From Pedobacter sp. JY14-1 (GTDB lineage Bacteria; Bacteroidota; Bacteroidia; Sphingobacteriales; Sphingobacteriaceae): DNA of 64,000 nt. Positions 53,071 through 61,921 of the stretch are shown here, in pieces (the first letter of the stretch is position 1; every line of letters begins with the position of its first letter). Location of the stretch: positions 496,001-560,000 of the forward strand of contig NZ_JARJHU010000005.1 of assembly GCF_029269825.1 (NCBI RefSeq), read 5' to 3'. The notes below the pieces were generated by a model. It worked only from the letters and a program-made list of their open reading frames with translations, did no database searches and was not told the origin of the DNA. The position numbers were made by a program, and so were the translations under genes.

Positions 53071-53420
53071 TTATACAAAAATAGAATTGAATCAAAAAAA
53101 ACACATTTCCAACCAAAAAAAACACTTTTTGAAAAGAAAAGGCCAAAAACCATCCGGATTTTGGCCTCTCTAACCAAATATAAATTAAACGAGCATTACA
53201 AATATATGAAATTTTCAAAAAATCAACCATAAAAAACAATAAATTTTAACAAAAAACAAAAAGCACCAAAAAATAAACCACAAAAACACTTTAAAAAAAC
53301 ACATAATTCACAAAAACATCATAAATAATTAACAATTTTCAAAAATAAACGACTTAAAAAACAATAACTCACATAAAAAACTCAATCCAAACACTATTAT
53401 TATTTCTTCATGTAATTGCT
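53071..53420 (+). other. A-rich, G-poor spacer upstream of asnS
   Basis: About 350 bases with no gene. The + strand is dominated by A with some C and almost no G from about 53211 to 53400, with many AAAAACA-like repeats. It contains one GC-cored hairpin (AGGCCAAAA/TTTTGGCCT, 53140-53167), which on the reverse strand is followed by TTTTCTTTTC and so looks like a leftward terminator. A 60-codon reverse frame here is not credible as a gene. Confidence 0.6.
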
Positions 53421-53428
53421 TAATTTTG
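53421..53428 (+). promoter_or_regulatory. -7 box for asnS
   Basis: TAATTTTG, a perfect TAnnTTTG, 19 bases before the asnS ATG. No -33 TTG at the expected place; the A-rich DNA upstream may stand in as an UP-type element. Confidence 0.5.
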
Positions 53429-53447
53429 GCATTCTCAAAAAAACACG

Positions 53448-54896
53448 ATGATTAAGCGAGAAAAAATAAAAGAGCTATTAGCTGCTACGGCATTTAACAG
53501 GGAGGTATCTGTTATGGGTTGGGTGCGCACCTTTCGCAACAACCAGTTTATCGCGTTAAATGATGGTTCCTGCATGGGAAACATCCAGGTTGTAGTTAAC
53601 TTTAATAATACCCCGGAAGAACTGCTGAAGAGAATTACTACCGGGGCTGCCATTTCCGTTAAGGGTACTTTGATCGAATCACTTGGAAAAGGTCAGCGCG
53701 TAGAGGTAAAAGCAAGTTCAATTGAAATCCTGGGAGACAGCGACCCGGAAAGATATCCGCTTCAGCCAAAAAAGCACAGCCTTGAATTTTTAAGGGAAAT
53801 AGCACATCTGCGTTTCCGCACGAATACCTTTAACGCAATATTTAAAGTTCGTCATGCGCTCGCATTTGCCGTTCATCAGTTTTATAACGAGCGTGGCTTT
53901 GTATACATGCATACGCCGATCATCACTGCGTCAGATGCAGAAGGTGCGGGAGAAATGTTCAGGGTAACCACCATTGACCCGGAAAATCCGCCGCGCACAA
54001 CCGAAGGTAAGATTGATTACAATGAAGATTTCTTTGGCCGTTCTACAAACCTTACCGTTTCCGGTCAGCTGGAAGGAGAACTCGCCGCAATGGCCTTTGG
54101 ACAGATCTACACCTTCGGGCCTACCTTCAGGGCGGAGAACTCCAACACCACAAGACACCTGGCCGAGTTCTGGATGATCGAGCCTGAGGTGGCATTCGCA
54201 GACCTTGAAGACAACATGAAACTTGCGGAGGACATGCTGAAATATCTGATCAGATATGCACTGGACAACTGCGGTGAGGAACTTGAATTTTTGAACACAC
54301 GCTTACTGGAGGAAGAAAAGTCAAAACCTCAGCATGAACGCTCAGAACTTTCACTGATCGACAAACTGAACTTCTGCCTAAACAACGACTTCGAACATCT
54401 GACCTATACCGAGGCAATTGCTATCCTGAAGGCATCCAAGCCTAACCAGAAAAAGCAGTTTAAGTACCTGATCGATGAGTGGGGTGCAGACCTGCAATCT
54501 GAGCATGAGCGTTATCTGGTGGAAAAGCATTTCAAGAAGCCTGTAATCCTTACTGATTATCCGGCAGATATCAAGTCTTTCTATATGCGTCAGAATGAGC
54601 CGGACGATCAGGGCAGAAAGACAGTAGCGGCAATGGACATCCTTTTCCCGGGCATTGGCGAGATTGTGGGCGGCTCTCAGCGTGAGGAGCGGCTGGACAG
54701 GTTAACCCAGCGCATGCGGGACCTGAACATTCCGGAAGAAGAGTTATGGTGGTTCCTGGATACACGTAGATTTGGTTCTGCACCGCATTCTGGTTTCGGG
54801 CTTGGCTTCGAACGACTGGTGCTGTTTGTGACCGGAATGACGAATATCCGTGACGTGATCGCGTTTCCGCGTTTTCCAAGAAATGCTGAATTTTAA
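53448..54896 (+). CDS. asnS: Asparagine--tRNA ligase
   Basis: 482 residues. A class IIb synthetase with an N-terminal OB-fold anticodon domain (about 15-110, [22 protein letters not shown]). The catalytic domain has motif 2 ([25 protein letters not shown]) and motif 3 ([12 protein letters not shown]). The asparagine-specific rather than aspartate-type character is supported by [14 protein letters not shown] and the long insertion after residue 270. It charges tRNA(Asn) directly. Preceded by an A-rich spacer and followed by a strong terminator, it is a single-gene unit. Confidence 0.96.
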   Translation: MIKREKIKELLAATAFNREVSVMGWVRTFRNNQFIALNDGSCMGNIQVVVNFNNTPEELLKRITTGAAISVKGTLIESLGKGQRVEVKASSIEILGDSDPERYPLQPKKHSLEFLREIAHLRFRTNTFNAIFKVRHALAFAVHQFYNERGFVYMHTPIITASDAEGAGEMFRVTTIDPENPPRTTEGKIDYNEDFFGRSTNLTVSGQLEGELAAMAFGQIYTFGPTFRAENSNTTRHLAEFWMIEPEVAFADLEDNMKLAEDMLKYLIRYALDNCGEELEFLNTRLLEEEKSKPQHERSELSLIDKLNFCLNNDFEHLTYTEAIAILKASKPNQKKQFKYLIDEWGADLQSEHERYLVEKHFKKPVILTDYPADIKSFYMRQNEPDDQGRKTVAAMDILFPGIGEIVGGSQREERLDRLTQRMRDLNIPEEELWWFLDTRRFGSAPHSGFGLGFERLVLFVTGMTNIRDVIAFPRFPRNAEF

Positions 54897-54911
54897 GACA
54901 AGTATTAACCC

Positions 54912-54949
54912 AAAAAGAAAGCCCGGTCGAATGTCCGGGCTTTCTTTTT
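54912..54949 (+). terminator. Terminator of asnS
   Basis: A perfect 15-bp stem (54912-54926 with 54935-54949) with an 8-base loop; A/T tails on both sides could make it work in both directions. Confidence 0.88.
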
Positions 54950-54953
54950 ATAA

Positions 54954-54988
54954 TAAAAATGCGATCCGGTCAGCCTTCCTGACCGGAT
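54954..54988 (-). terminator. Terminator overlapping the end of the glutamate synthase-like gene
   Basis: ATCCGGTCAG (54964-54973) pairs with CTGACCGGAT (54979-54988) around a 5-base loop. On the reverse strand it is followed by CGC and T5. The stop codon (54970-54972) and the last codons lie inside the stem. Confidence 0.75.
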
Positions 54989-56616
54989 GAATTGGCGTGG
55001 ACATAATCCACCATCGAAACTTTATAATCTGTCGGCACAAAGCTTGCCGATGTACTCAAAGCCATACCAAGCTCAAATCTTACAGGATAGGGCGTTTGAA
55101 GCAAACTCCCTGCGGTAACATAGGGGAAGCTCTCCATATAGGACTGCATTACATCTGGAGCGATCCTCCGGTTAATATAAGCCCTGGTAAGCTGATAAGG
55201 ATGTCGTAATCCCGCTGCACCCAGCAATTCCACCGCACTGGCCACGGTAAGCCGGTGGAAGTTAAACACCCTGACCGTCTTGTCTTCTACTACAAGTCCT
55301 TTGGCAAGACTCGGATCCTGGGTGGCCACCCCTGTAGGACAGGTATTACTGTTACATTCCAGTGCCTGTATACAACCCAATGCAAACATCATACCCCTCG
55401 CGGAATTACAAAGATCGGCCCCAAGTGCAATGTTCTTAACCAAATCAAAACCCGAGGCTATCTTACCGGATGCAATGATTTTGATGTGCTTTTTCAGATC
55501 AAACCCCGTCAGCACATCATAAACAAAAGCTACTCCCTCACGAAGTGGCATTCCTACTGAATTAGAAAACTCCTGTGGAGATGCACCCGTACCACCTTCA
55601 CCCCCATCTACGGTAATAAAATCTACAAAAGTCCCGGTTTCAGCCATCGCTTTACAAATAGCGAAGAACTCACTTCTGCGCCCGATACACAACTTGATTC
55701 CCACCGGCTTTCCACCCGATAGCTCCCGTAATTTCCTTACAAAGGCAATCAGTTCCAGCGGTGTACTGAAAGCAGCATGTGCAGGTGGGGAGATCACATC
55801 AAAACCTTCTTTAACTAAGCGGATACGTGCAATTTCAGGTGTCACCTTCTTTGCAGGCAGAATGCCGCCATGTCCCGGCTTAGCACCCTGGGAAAGCTTA
55901 ATCTCGATCATCTTTACCTGCTGAAGCTTAGATCGCTCAGCAAATGCTTCGAAATTGAAACTACCATCGTGGTTCCTGCATCCAAAATATCCGGTACCTA
56001 TCTGCCAGACCAGGTCGCCCCCGGGCCTCAGGTGATAATCGCTGATCCCCCCTTCTCCGGTATTGTGCGCAAAACTGCCCATCTTTGCCCCTCCGTTAAG
56101 CGCCAGGATGGCATTTTCACTCAATGAGCCAAAACTCATCGCAGATATATTATAAATGCTTGCAGAATAAGGCTGCAAACAATCAGGTCCGCCGATCAGC
56201 ACCCGGGGGTTCTCGTCCAGCTCATGATGGCTAATGGCAGAGATACTATGACTCAACCATTCATAGCCGTTTTCATATACATCAAACTGGGTACCGAAGG
56301 GAATCGTATCATTTTCCATTTTTGCCCTCTGATAGATCAGTGAGCGGTTCAACCGGCTGAACGGCTTGCCGTTTGTATCACTTTCTACAAAATACTGGTA
56401 AATCTTGGGCCTGAGGTCTTCCATGAAATAACGTAGCCTTCCGACAACAGGATAATTCCGGACAATACTGTGCTTCGGCTGGTTCAGGTCATATATACCC
56501 AAAATCACAACTGGCCCGGTAAATATAAACGCCCACCAAAATGGCGGCCAGGCCAAACTAATCATTATGGTAGCTGTTACAAGGAATGCTGCAATAGCGA
56601 CGAATGCTTTTCTCAT
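54970..56616 (-). CDS. FMN-binding glutamate synthase-family membrane protein
   Basis: 548 residues. Two N-terminal transmembrane segments (about 5-45) precede a GltB-like TIM barrel. GEGGISDYH, EIKLSQGAKPGHGGILP, TVDGGEGGTGASP and ASGKIASGFDLVKNIALGADLCNSARGMMFALGCIQALECNSNTCPTG cover FMN binding and a 3Fe-4S-type Cys cluster (C-x5-C-x4-C). There is no amidotransferase domain, so it is not a complete glutamate synthase. Related archaeal-type and membrane-anchored forms exist widely but their substrate is not settled. It is convergent with asnS and divergent from the YciO-type gene. Confidence 0.9.
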   Translation of the reverse strand: MRKAFVAIAAFLVTATIMISLAWPPFWWAFIFTGPVVILGIYDLNQPKHSIVRNYPVVGRLRYFMEDLRPKIYQYFVESDTNGKPFSRLNRSLIYQRAKMENDTIPFGTQFDVYENGYEWLSHSISAISHHELDENPRVLIGGPDCLQPYSASIYNISAMSFGSLSENAILALNGGAKMGSFAHNTGEGGISDYHLRPGGDLVWQIGTGYFGCRNHDGSFNFEAFAERSKLQQVKMIEIKLSQGAKPGHGGILPAKKVTPEIARIRLVKEGFDVISPPAHAAFSTPLELIAFVRKLRELSGGKPVGIKLCIGRRSEFFAICKAMAETGTFVDFITVDGGEGGTGASPQEFSNSVGMPLREGVAFVYDVLTGFDLKKHIKIIASGKIASGFDLVKNIALGADLCNSARGMMFALGCIQALECNSNTCPTGVATQDPSLAKGLVVEDKTVRVFNFHRLTVASAVELLGAAGLRHPYQLTRAYINRRIAPDVMQSYMESFPYVTAGSLLQTPYPVRFELGMALSTSASFVPTDYKVSMVDYVHANSSGQEG

Positions 56617-56654
56617 ATTTGTTTAATTTACAAAAAAAAATCGTAAAATTTGCC

Positions 56655-57275
56655 ATGCTGATCAGGATTTACCCCGAAAACCCAAACCCTAGGGCCATAG
56701 AACAAGTTGTCGAAGTACTCAGAAAAGGAGGCATCATTATTTACCCTACAGATACAGTTTACGGGCTTGGCTGTGACATCACCAACCAGCGGGCTATTGA
56801 GAAAATCTGTCAGATCAGAGGCATTAAACCTGAGAAAGCGAATTTCTCCTTTATCTGTTCTGATCTCAGCCATATATCGGATTATATCAAACCGATAGAC
56901 ACCACTGTCTTCCGCTTACTGAAAAAGGCCCTTCCCGGACCCTTCACTTTTATCTTTAATGCCAGCAATAATGTACCCAAGCTTTTGAGCTCCAACAAAA
57001 GAACTGCAGGCATCAGGGTTCCGGACAACAATATCGCACGTGAAATCGTCCGTCAGCTCGGCAACCCGATACTTTCGACTTCCATTCACGATGACGATGA
57101 AGTAATAGAATATTCGACAGACCCCGAACTGATCCACGAAAAATATGAAGGGAGAGTAGATATTGTGATCGACGGAGGATATGGTGACAATGAACCATCC
57201 ACGGTTGTGGATTGTACCTCAGGAGATTTTGAAATCCTCCGGCAGGGAAAAGGAGTCCTTGAAGACTATATCTGA
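56655..57275 (+). CDS. YrdC/Sua5-family protein, YciO type
   Basis: 206 residues from the ATG at 56655; an upstream ATG at 56604 would overlap the divergent gene and is less likely. The YrdC fold is seen in VVEVLRKGGIIIYPTDTVYGLGCDITNQRAIEKICQIRG, LLKKALPGPFTFIF, GIRVPDN and LSTSIH. Annotated relatives are L-threonylcarbamoyladenylate synthases, which make the t6A37 precursor, but the length and sequence are closest to E. coli YciO, whose activity in that step is doubtful. As in E. coli, it lies next to trp genes. Convergent with trpA. Confidence 0.85.
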   Translation: MLIRIYPENPNPRAIEQVVEVLRKGGIIIYPTDTVYGLGCDITNQRAIEKICQIRGIKPEKANFSFICSDLSHISDYIKPIDTTVFRLLKKALPGPFTFIFNASNNVPKLLSSNKRTAGIRVPDNNIAREIVRQLGNPILSTSIHDDDEVIEYSTDPELIHEKYEGRVDIVIDGGYGDNEPSTVVDCTSGDFEILRQGKGVLEDYI

Positions 57276-57322
57276 ACATCCTCAGGGCTCCCTATCCGGT
57301 TCCGGCAGGCTGACAGGGCAGG

Positions 57323-58093
57323 TTATAATTCCCTGAACTGTCGCATGAACCGTTGTACGCTGCCTTTTATATCAGCAGCATCCAGACTTTTTACAAAGGC
57401 ACTACCGATAATGGCTCCGTTTGCATAGGCGCAAGCTTTTTCAAATGTCTCCTTGCTATTGATACCAAAACCAATCATTGTCGGGTTGTCCAGCTTCATG
57501 TCTGCAATACGGGAGAAATATGCTTCCGTACTTTCAGACACCTGCAGGTTCTTTCCTGTTGTTGCCGAAGAAGACAGCAGGTAAACAAACCCGCTGGTCA
57601 GCCCGTCAATCTTACGGATGCGTTCTTCTGAAGTCTGCGGCGTAACCAGGAAGATATTGGTCAGGCCGTTTTGTTCAAAAACCGGTTGGTAAAGCGTTTC
57701 ATACTCCACCATCGGGAGATCTGGAACAATGCAACCATCGACGCCTGCTTCAGCACATGCGCGGCAAAAATTCTCTACCCCAAACTGCAGCACAGGATTC
57801 ACATACCCCATTAACAGCACCGGAATATTTACACGGTTACGCAGTTCCTTCAGCTGCGTGAAAAGTGTCTTAAGGTCCATCCCATTATCCAGCGCCCTTT
57901 TGCTGCTTTCCTGGATTACAGGGCCGTCTGCTACCGGATCTGAATAAGGGAACCCGATTTCCAGCAGATCGGCACCACAACGCTCCAGTTCCTCTGCTAT
58001 CGTCAGCGTATCGTCCAAGGAGGGGAACCCGGCAGTATAATAGATCGACAAAATGTCCTTTTTTTCCGCAAATAACTTTTTAATCCTGTTCAT
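57323..58093 (-). CDS. trpA: Tryptophan synthase alpha chain
   Basis: 256 residues. Cleaves indole-3-glycerol phosphate and passes indole to TrpB. LLEIGFPYSDPVADGPVIQESSKRAL near residue 45 holds the catalytic Glu and Asp, and GCIVPDLPMVE and a late GFGINSKETFEKACAYANGAIIGSAFVK the phosphate-binding loops. It is the last gene of trpDFBA, starting 2 bp after the trpB stop codon. Confidence 0.96.
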   Translation of the reverse strand: MNRIKKLFAEKKDILSIYYTAGFPSLDDTLTIAEELERCGADLLEIGFPYSDPVADGPVIQESSKRALDNGMDLKTLFTQLKELRNRVNIPVLLMGYVNPVLQFGVENFCRACAEAGVDGCIVPDLPMVEYETLYQPVFEQNGLTNIFLVTPQTSEERIRKIDGLTSGFVYLLSSSATTGKNLQVSESTEAYFSRIADMKLDNPTMIGFGINSKETFEKACAYANGAIIGSAFVKSLDAADIKGSVQRFMRQFREL

Positions 58094-58095
58094 CT

Positions 58096-59277
58096 TTATA
58101 AACCAAAATATTTCATGTAAGTATCCATATCCTTATCGCCCCTGCCTGAAAGACATACCACGACGTTTTCACCACCTGTAAAGTTCATTTTTTCCAGATA
58201 TGCAAGCGCATGGGCACTTTCAATCGCGGGAATAATGCCTTCCATCTGCGTCAGCAGCAACCCGGCCTGTAAAGCTTCGTCGTCAGTGACCGATACGTAC
58301 CTGCCCCTGCCGGTCTTAAACAAATGTGCATGCTGAGGGCCAATGCCAGGATAGTCCAGCCCCGCTGAGACCGAATGGGGTTCTACTACCTGCCCGTCAT
58401 GTGTCTGCATCAGTATGCTCCTGCTGCCATGCAATACCCCTTCTTTGCCCAGATAAGTAGTCGCCGCAGAAAAACCACTGTCCACACCCTTTCCCGCAGC
58501 CTCAACAGCAATCAGCTTCACCTGCTCATCGTCAATAAAATGATAAAACATACCCATGGCATTACTTCCGCCTCCTACACATGCCAGGACATAGTCCGGG
58601 CTTCCGTTACCTGTCTGTTCAGCCAGTTGCTTTTTAGCCTCCTCAGAAATGACCGACTGAAACCTGGCCACCATATCCGGGTAAGGATGCGGTCCCACTA
58701 CGGATCCGATAATATAATGTGTATCCACCGGATTGTTGATCCAGTCGCGCATGGCTTCATTCGTGGCGTCTTTAAGCGTCTTACTGCCCGAAGTTGCAGC
58801 GACTACCTTCGCGCCAAGCATTTTCATCCTGGCCACATTGGGTGCCTGACGCTTAATGTCCACCTCCCCCATGTATACTACGCACTCCAGCCCACGGAGT
58901 GCACAAACTGTAGCAGTAGCCACACCATGTTGCCCCGCACCGGTTTCCGCAATGATCCGCTTCTTGCCGAGCCTTTCCGCCAGCAATATCTGACCGATCG
59001 TATTGTTAACCTTGTGTGCGCCGGTATGGTTCAGGTCTTCACGCTTCAGAAATATATTTGCCTTATAGCGATCGGAAAGCCTTCCCGCCAAATACAGCGG
59101 TGATGGGCGGCCGACGTAATCCTTCAGCAAATGATGAAATTCTTCCTGAAAATTTTCATCAGCGATAATCTTCAGGTAATTCTGCCTCAGCTCCTCTACA
59201 TTGGGATATAGCATCTCAGGAATGTAAGCACCTCCGAAGTCGCCATAGTATCCCTTTTCATTTACAAAATAGCTCAT
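58096..59277 (-). CDS. trpB: Tryptophan synthase beta chain
   Basis: 393 residues. PLP enzyme joining indole and serine. The PLP lysine is in [17 protein letters not shown] near residue 85, the phosphate loop is [15 protein letters not shown], and the EAAGKG and [15 protein letters not shown] segments are standard TrpB1. It overlaps the trpF stop by 4 bp (ATGA), so it is translationally coupled. Confidence 0.97.
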   Translation of the reverse strand: MSYFVNEKGYYGDFGGAYIPEMLYPNVEELRQNYLKIIADENFQEEFHHLLKDYVGRPSPLYLAGRLSDRYKANIFLKREDLNHTGAHKVNNTIGQILLAERLGKKRIIAETGAGQHGVATATVCALRGLECVVYMGEVDIKRQAPNVARMKMLGAKVVAATSGSKTLKDATNEAMRDWINNPVDTHYIIGSVVGPHPYPDMVARFQSVISEEAKKQLAEQTGNGSPDYVLACVGGGSNAMGMFYHFIDDEQVKLIAVEAAGKGVDSGFSAATTYLGKEGVLHGSRSILMQTHDGQVVEPHSVSAGLDYPGIGPQHAHLFKTGRGRYVSVTDDEALQAGLLLTQMEGIIPAIESAHALAYLEKMNFTGGENVVVCLSGRGDKDMDTYMKYFGL

Positions 59278-59909
59278 AATGATAGTCTAGTCTTAAAGTC
59301 TTTTAATTTTGTTATATCTTTCAGGCCTGGCTCCAGCTCAAACCTGCTGTTTACATCCACAGCATATAAACGCTGGTCGGTTATCCTCAGCACATCATCC
59401 ACATTTTCCAGGCCAACTCCCCCGCTCAGAAAGTAAGGTTTATCCAAATGGTATCCTTGTAACAATTCCCATTCAAAACGCCTGCCTGAACCGCCGTGGT
59501 CCGGCGTCTTTGTATCAAAAAGAAAGAAATCCACATTTGACGCATAAGCGTCCAGCTGACTGAAGTCAAAGGAAACATCAATGCCAAATGCTTTGATCAG
59601 TTGCACTTCCTCAGGAAGGATCATTTTCAAGAGTTTCACCATTTCAGGAGTTTCATTACCGTGAAGCTGAACCGCATCCAGCCGGTACTTAACAATTTTT
59701 ACGGCAATTTCCTCAACCGTTTCATTTACAAACACACCTGTTTTTTTAATGGACTCCGGAAGTTCCCTGATTACTTCAGCGGCCAGACGGCCGGGATAGC
59801 GTTTTGAACCGGCATAAAAGATAAACCCCATATAATCCGGACCTAGCTCCGCAACCTCCTTCACATTTGACGGCAGCTTCATACCACATACTTTCAGTTT
59901 TACTTTCAT
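59274..59909 (-). CDS. trpF: Phosphoribosylanthranilate isomerase
   Basis: 211 residues, a single-domain TrpF. LKVCGMK carries the catalytic Cys, [15 protein letters not shown] follows, and [22 protein letters not shown] holds the catalytic Asp. [14 protein letters not shown] near the end is the phosphate loop. Its start overlaps the trpD stop (TAATG). trpC, which usually sits between trpD and trpF in this phylum, is absent at this place. Confidence 0.96.
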   Translation of the reverse strand: MKVKLKVCGMKLPSNVKEVAELGPDYMGFIFYAGSKRYPGRLAAEVIRELPESIKKTGVFVNETVEEIAVKIVKYRLDAVQLHGNETPEMVKLLKMILPEEVQLIKAFGIDVSFDFSQLDAYASNVDFFLFDTKTPDHGGSGRRFEWELLQGYHLDKPYFLSGGVGLENVDDVLRITDQRLYAVDVNSRFELEPGLKDITKLKDFKTRLSL

Positions 59910-60898
59910 TACCTGCCTGTCAACAAGTTAAAGCTTCTCAATGCCTTTTTCCCAAGTAAAGACTCCTCTGCCTCATAGTAACAATCGGCAAATGATTTCC
60001 GGTCATCAATTGTTTTCAGTGCCAGTGCCGCGTTGCACAACACTACATTTTGCTGGGCTTCTGTTCCGCTTCCAAGCAATACATCCATAAATATCTTTGC
60101 TGATGATGCTACGGTATCTCCACCTTTAATGTCCTGTTCTCTGAACTGCCCAAACCCAAGGTCACTGACCCTGATCAAAGCCTCTCCTGTTTTACTGAAG
60201 GTTTTAAAGTCACAGGTCAGCGAAACTTCATCGAAGCCGTCCACTGCATGAAGAATCGTATAATTCTTATCGGTTTCCTGATACAGATAGGCATACAACC
60301 TTGCCAGTTCCAGGCTAAATACACCTACAATCTGGTTTTTAGGCTGTGCCGGGTTCACCATCGGTCCAAGCATGTTAAAGAAGGTCTTTACCCCCAGTTC
60401 CTTACGTATCGGAGCTACGGTTTTCATCGCGGGATTAAACAGAGGCGCGTGAATGAAGCAAATCCCGGCAGTATCGAGGCTATGCCTCAGCACATCCTGC
60501 TCATTACTGAACGAATAGCCAAGAAATTCCATGACATTAGAGGAACCACAACCGGAGGAGACTCCATAATTACCATGTTTTGCAACCTTGTGGCCCGCTC
60601 CGGCCACTACAAAAGAAGCCAGGGTAGAAATATTAAAGGTATCCTTACCGTCACCGCCGGTACCGCAAAGGTCAACCAGCTCATAATCTGAAAAATCAAG
60701 TTTTATACAAAGGTCCAGCATTGCATCTCGAAACCCCTGCAATTCGGCTACCGTAATATTGCGCATGCCATATGCTGTTATGAACGCGGCGATCTGCGAA
60801 GTATTGAATTCACCCAGGGCAATAGCAGTAAGTATCCGCTGTGCTTCCTGCCGGCTAAAAGTCTTGTTCTCAAACAAGTGGTTTAATATTTTTTTCAT
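59909..60898 (-). CDS. trpD: Anthranilate phosphoribosyltransferase
   Basis: 329 residues from the ATG at 60898; the frame continues upstream only through the attenuator hairpin from a TTG. DLCGTGGDGKDTFNISTLASFVVAGAGHKVAKHGNYGVSSGCGSS holds the PRPP/Mg loop and catalytic features, and the late DGFDEVSLT segment the second Mg site. First structural gene of trpDFBA. The start codon lies 3 bases after the attenuator U-tract, so the hairpin may influence translation as well as transcription. Confidence 0.96.
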   Translation of the reverse strand: MKKILNHLFENKTFSRQEAQRILTAIALGEFNTSQIAAFITAYGMRNITVAELQGFRDAMLDLCIKLDFSDYELVDLCGTGGDGKDTFNISTLASFVVAGAGHKVAKHGNYGVSSGCGSSNVMEFLGYSFSNEQDVLRHSLDTAGICFIHAPLFNPAMKTVAPIRKELGVKTFFNMLGPMVNPAQPKNQIVGVFSLELARLYAYLYQETDKNYTILHAVDGFDEVSLTCDFKTFSKTGEALIRVSDLGFGQFREQDIKGGDTVASSAKIFMDVLLGSGTEAQQNVVLCNAALALKTIDDRKSFADCYYEAEESLLGKKALRSFNLLTGR

Positions 60899-60901
60899 AA
60901 T

Positions 60902-60927
60902 AAAAAAGGGTTGCTTTACGGCAACCC
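60902..60927 (-). terminator. trp attenuator terminator
   Basis: On the reverse strand GGGTTGC, loop CGTAAA, GCAACCC, then T6 (60902-60907): a perfect 7-bp stem directly before the trpD start codon. The left arm can pair instead with GTAACCC at 60966-60972, which overlaps the stop of the leader peptide. Confidence 0.85.
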
Positions 60928-60968
60928 TCAAATCAGTTTATAATAAAATAAAACGTTCACATACGGGG

Positions 60969-61028
60969 TTACACTACGCGATCTGCGTTGTGCCACCACC
61001 AGTTGATATGTCCGTTTGTTAAAATCAT
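60969..61028 (-). CDS. trpL: trp leader peptide with three consecutive Trp codons
   Basis: A 20-codon frame on the reverse strand, ATG at 61028 and TAA at 60969-60971, encodes MILTNGHINWWWHNADRVV. Codons 10-12 are TGG TGG TGG. It is followed after 41 bases by the terminator in front of trpD. By analogy with known trp attenuators, a ribosome stalled at the Trp codons when charged tRNA(Trp) is scarce would block hairpin 1:2 and let the antiterminator form. A -7 box ends 7 bases before the ATG, so the leader mRNA may begin almost at its start codon. It lies in a frame too short for ordinary gene calling. Confidence 0.82.
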   Translation of the reverse strand: MILTNGHINWWWHNADRVV

Positions 61029-61035
61029 TCTGTCG

Positions 61036-61067
61036 CAAATATGAAATTGTTTTCCCAAAGCAGCAAA
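61036..61067 (-). promoter_or_regulatory. Promoter of the trp leader and operon
   Basis: On the reverse strand: TTTG (61064-61067), a 20-base spacer, CATATTTG (61036-61043), one base off TAnnTTTG. The start would fall close to the trpL ATG. No operator-like palindrome is visible. Confidence 0.65.
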
Positions 61068-61099
61068 TCTTTCTAAAAAAAAATATGATTTGGCTGGAG

Positions 61100-61915
61100 T
61101 CAGCTGATCAGCGCATTCTTTTCTTTTGAGAAATGGTTATATACCAGCTTATCTGCCAGACCTGGCAGCAGTTTGTTCAGCCATACGGTTAGCTTGCCCT
61201 GGCCTGTCATAACCAATGTACGCCTGCGGGCTTCTACCCCATCCGCAATCAGTGCCGCCACTTCCTCAGACGTCATCATTTTACCCTCTTCCATACTGGT
61301 CTCTCCATGTGCCTGGCCATCTTTGGCCAGAGCCGTAAACCTGATGTTAGAAGCCGTGAACCCGGGGCAAGCCACCATCACATGGACCCCGGTCTTCAGC
61401 AGTTCCGTCCGCAAAGACTCCATAAAGCCGTTCACGGCGAATTTAGAAGCTGAATATCCCGTACGTCCGGGCAAGCCTCTGTAACCGGCGATTGAAGACA
61501 CACCTACGATACTGCCTTTTGACCTCAACAGCTCGGGCAAGGCAAATTTGGTACAATATACCGTCCCCCAGAAATTAACATCCATCAGCTGCCTCAGTAC
61601 AGACAGATCAAGATCATTAAACAATGCCCTCATGGAAAGTCCAGCATTGTTCAGCAATATATCGATCCTGCCAAAAGTCAGCACAGCCTGCTTTACTACC
61701 TGTTCGCAGTCCTCCTCCCGGCTCACGTCTGCCTGCACCGCTACCGCCTTAATTCCGTACGCACCTTCCAGTTCTGCTGTAAGCTCACATAAGGTTACAT
61801 ACTGACGGGCAGCCAATACCAGGTTTGCACCGCGTTTCGCAAATTCCTGGGCGCATGCCCGTCCGATACCAGAAGAAGCACCGGTAATGATCACTACTTT
61901 ATTCCTAAAACTCAT
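61100..61915 (-). CDS. Short-chain dehydrogenase/reductase
   Basis: 271 residues. A classical SDR: TGASSGIG cofactor loop at the N-terminus, NNAG near residue 90, catalytic Ser in VSSIAG and YSASK with the Tyr and Lys. The C-terminal extension (SMEEGKMMTSEEVAALIADGVEARRRTLVMTGQGKL...) is typical of DltE/dehydrogenase-reductase SDR7B-like members. The substrate is unknown. It starts 6 bp after the recR stop, so recR and this gene probably share a transcript. Confidence 0.92.
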   Translation of the reverse strand: MSFRNKVVIITGASSGIGRACAQEFAKRGANLVLAARQYVTLCELTAELEGAYGIKAVAVQADVSREEDCEQVVKQAVLTFGRIDILLNNAGLSMRALFNDLDLSVLRQLMDVNFWGTVYCTKFALPELLRSKGSIVGVSSIAGYRGLPGRTGYSASKFAVNGFMESLRTELLKTGVHVMVACPGFTASNIRFTALAKDGQAHGETSMEEGKMMTSEEVAALIADGVEARRRTLVMTGQGKLTVWLNKLLPGLADKLVYNHFSKEKNALIS

Positions 61916-61921
61916 CGGTTA

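Noticed and set aside
53057..53239. A 60-codon reverse frame in the A-rich spacer
   Set aside because: It is Phe/Leu/Ile-rich only because it reads poly-A DNA in antisense, and it includes a terminator.
56604..56654. N-terminal extension of the YciO-type protein from an ATG at 56604
   Set aside because: It would overlap the start of the divergent glutamate synthase-like gene and adds a low-complexity segment absent from the family.
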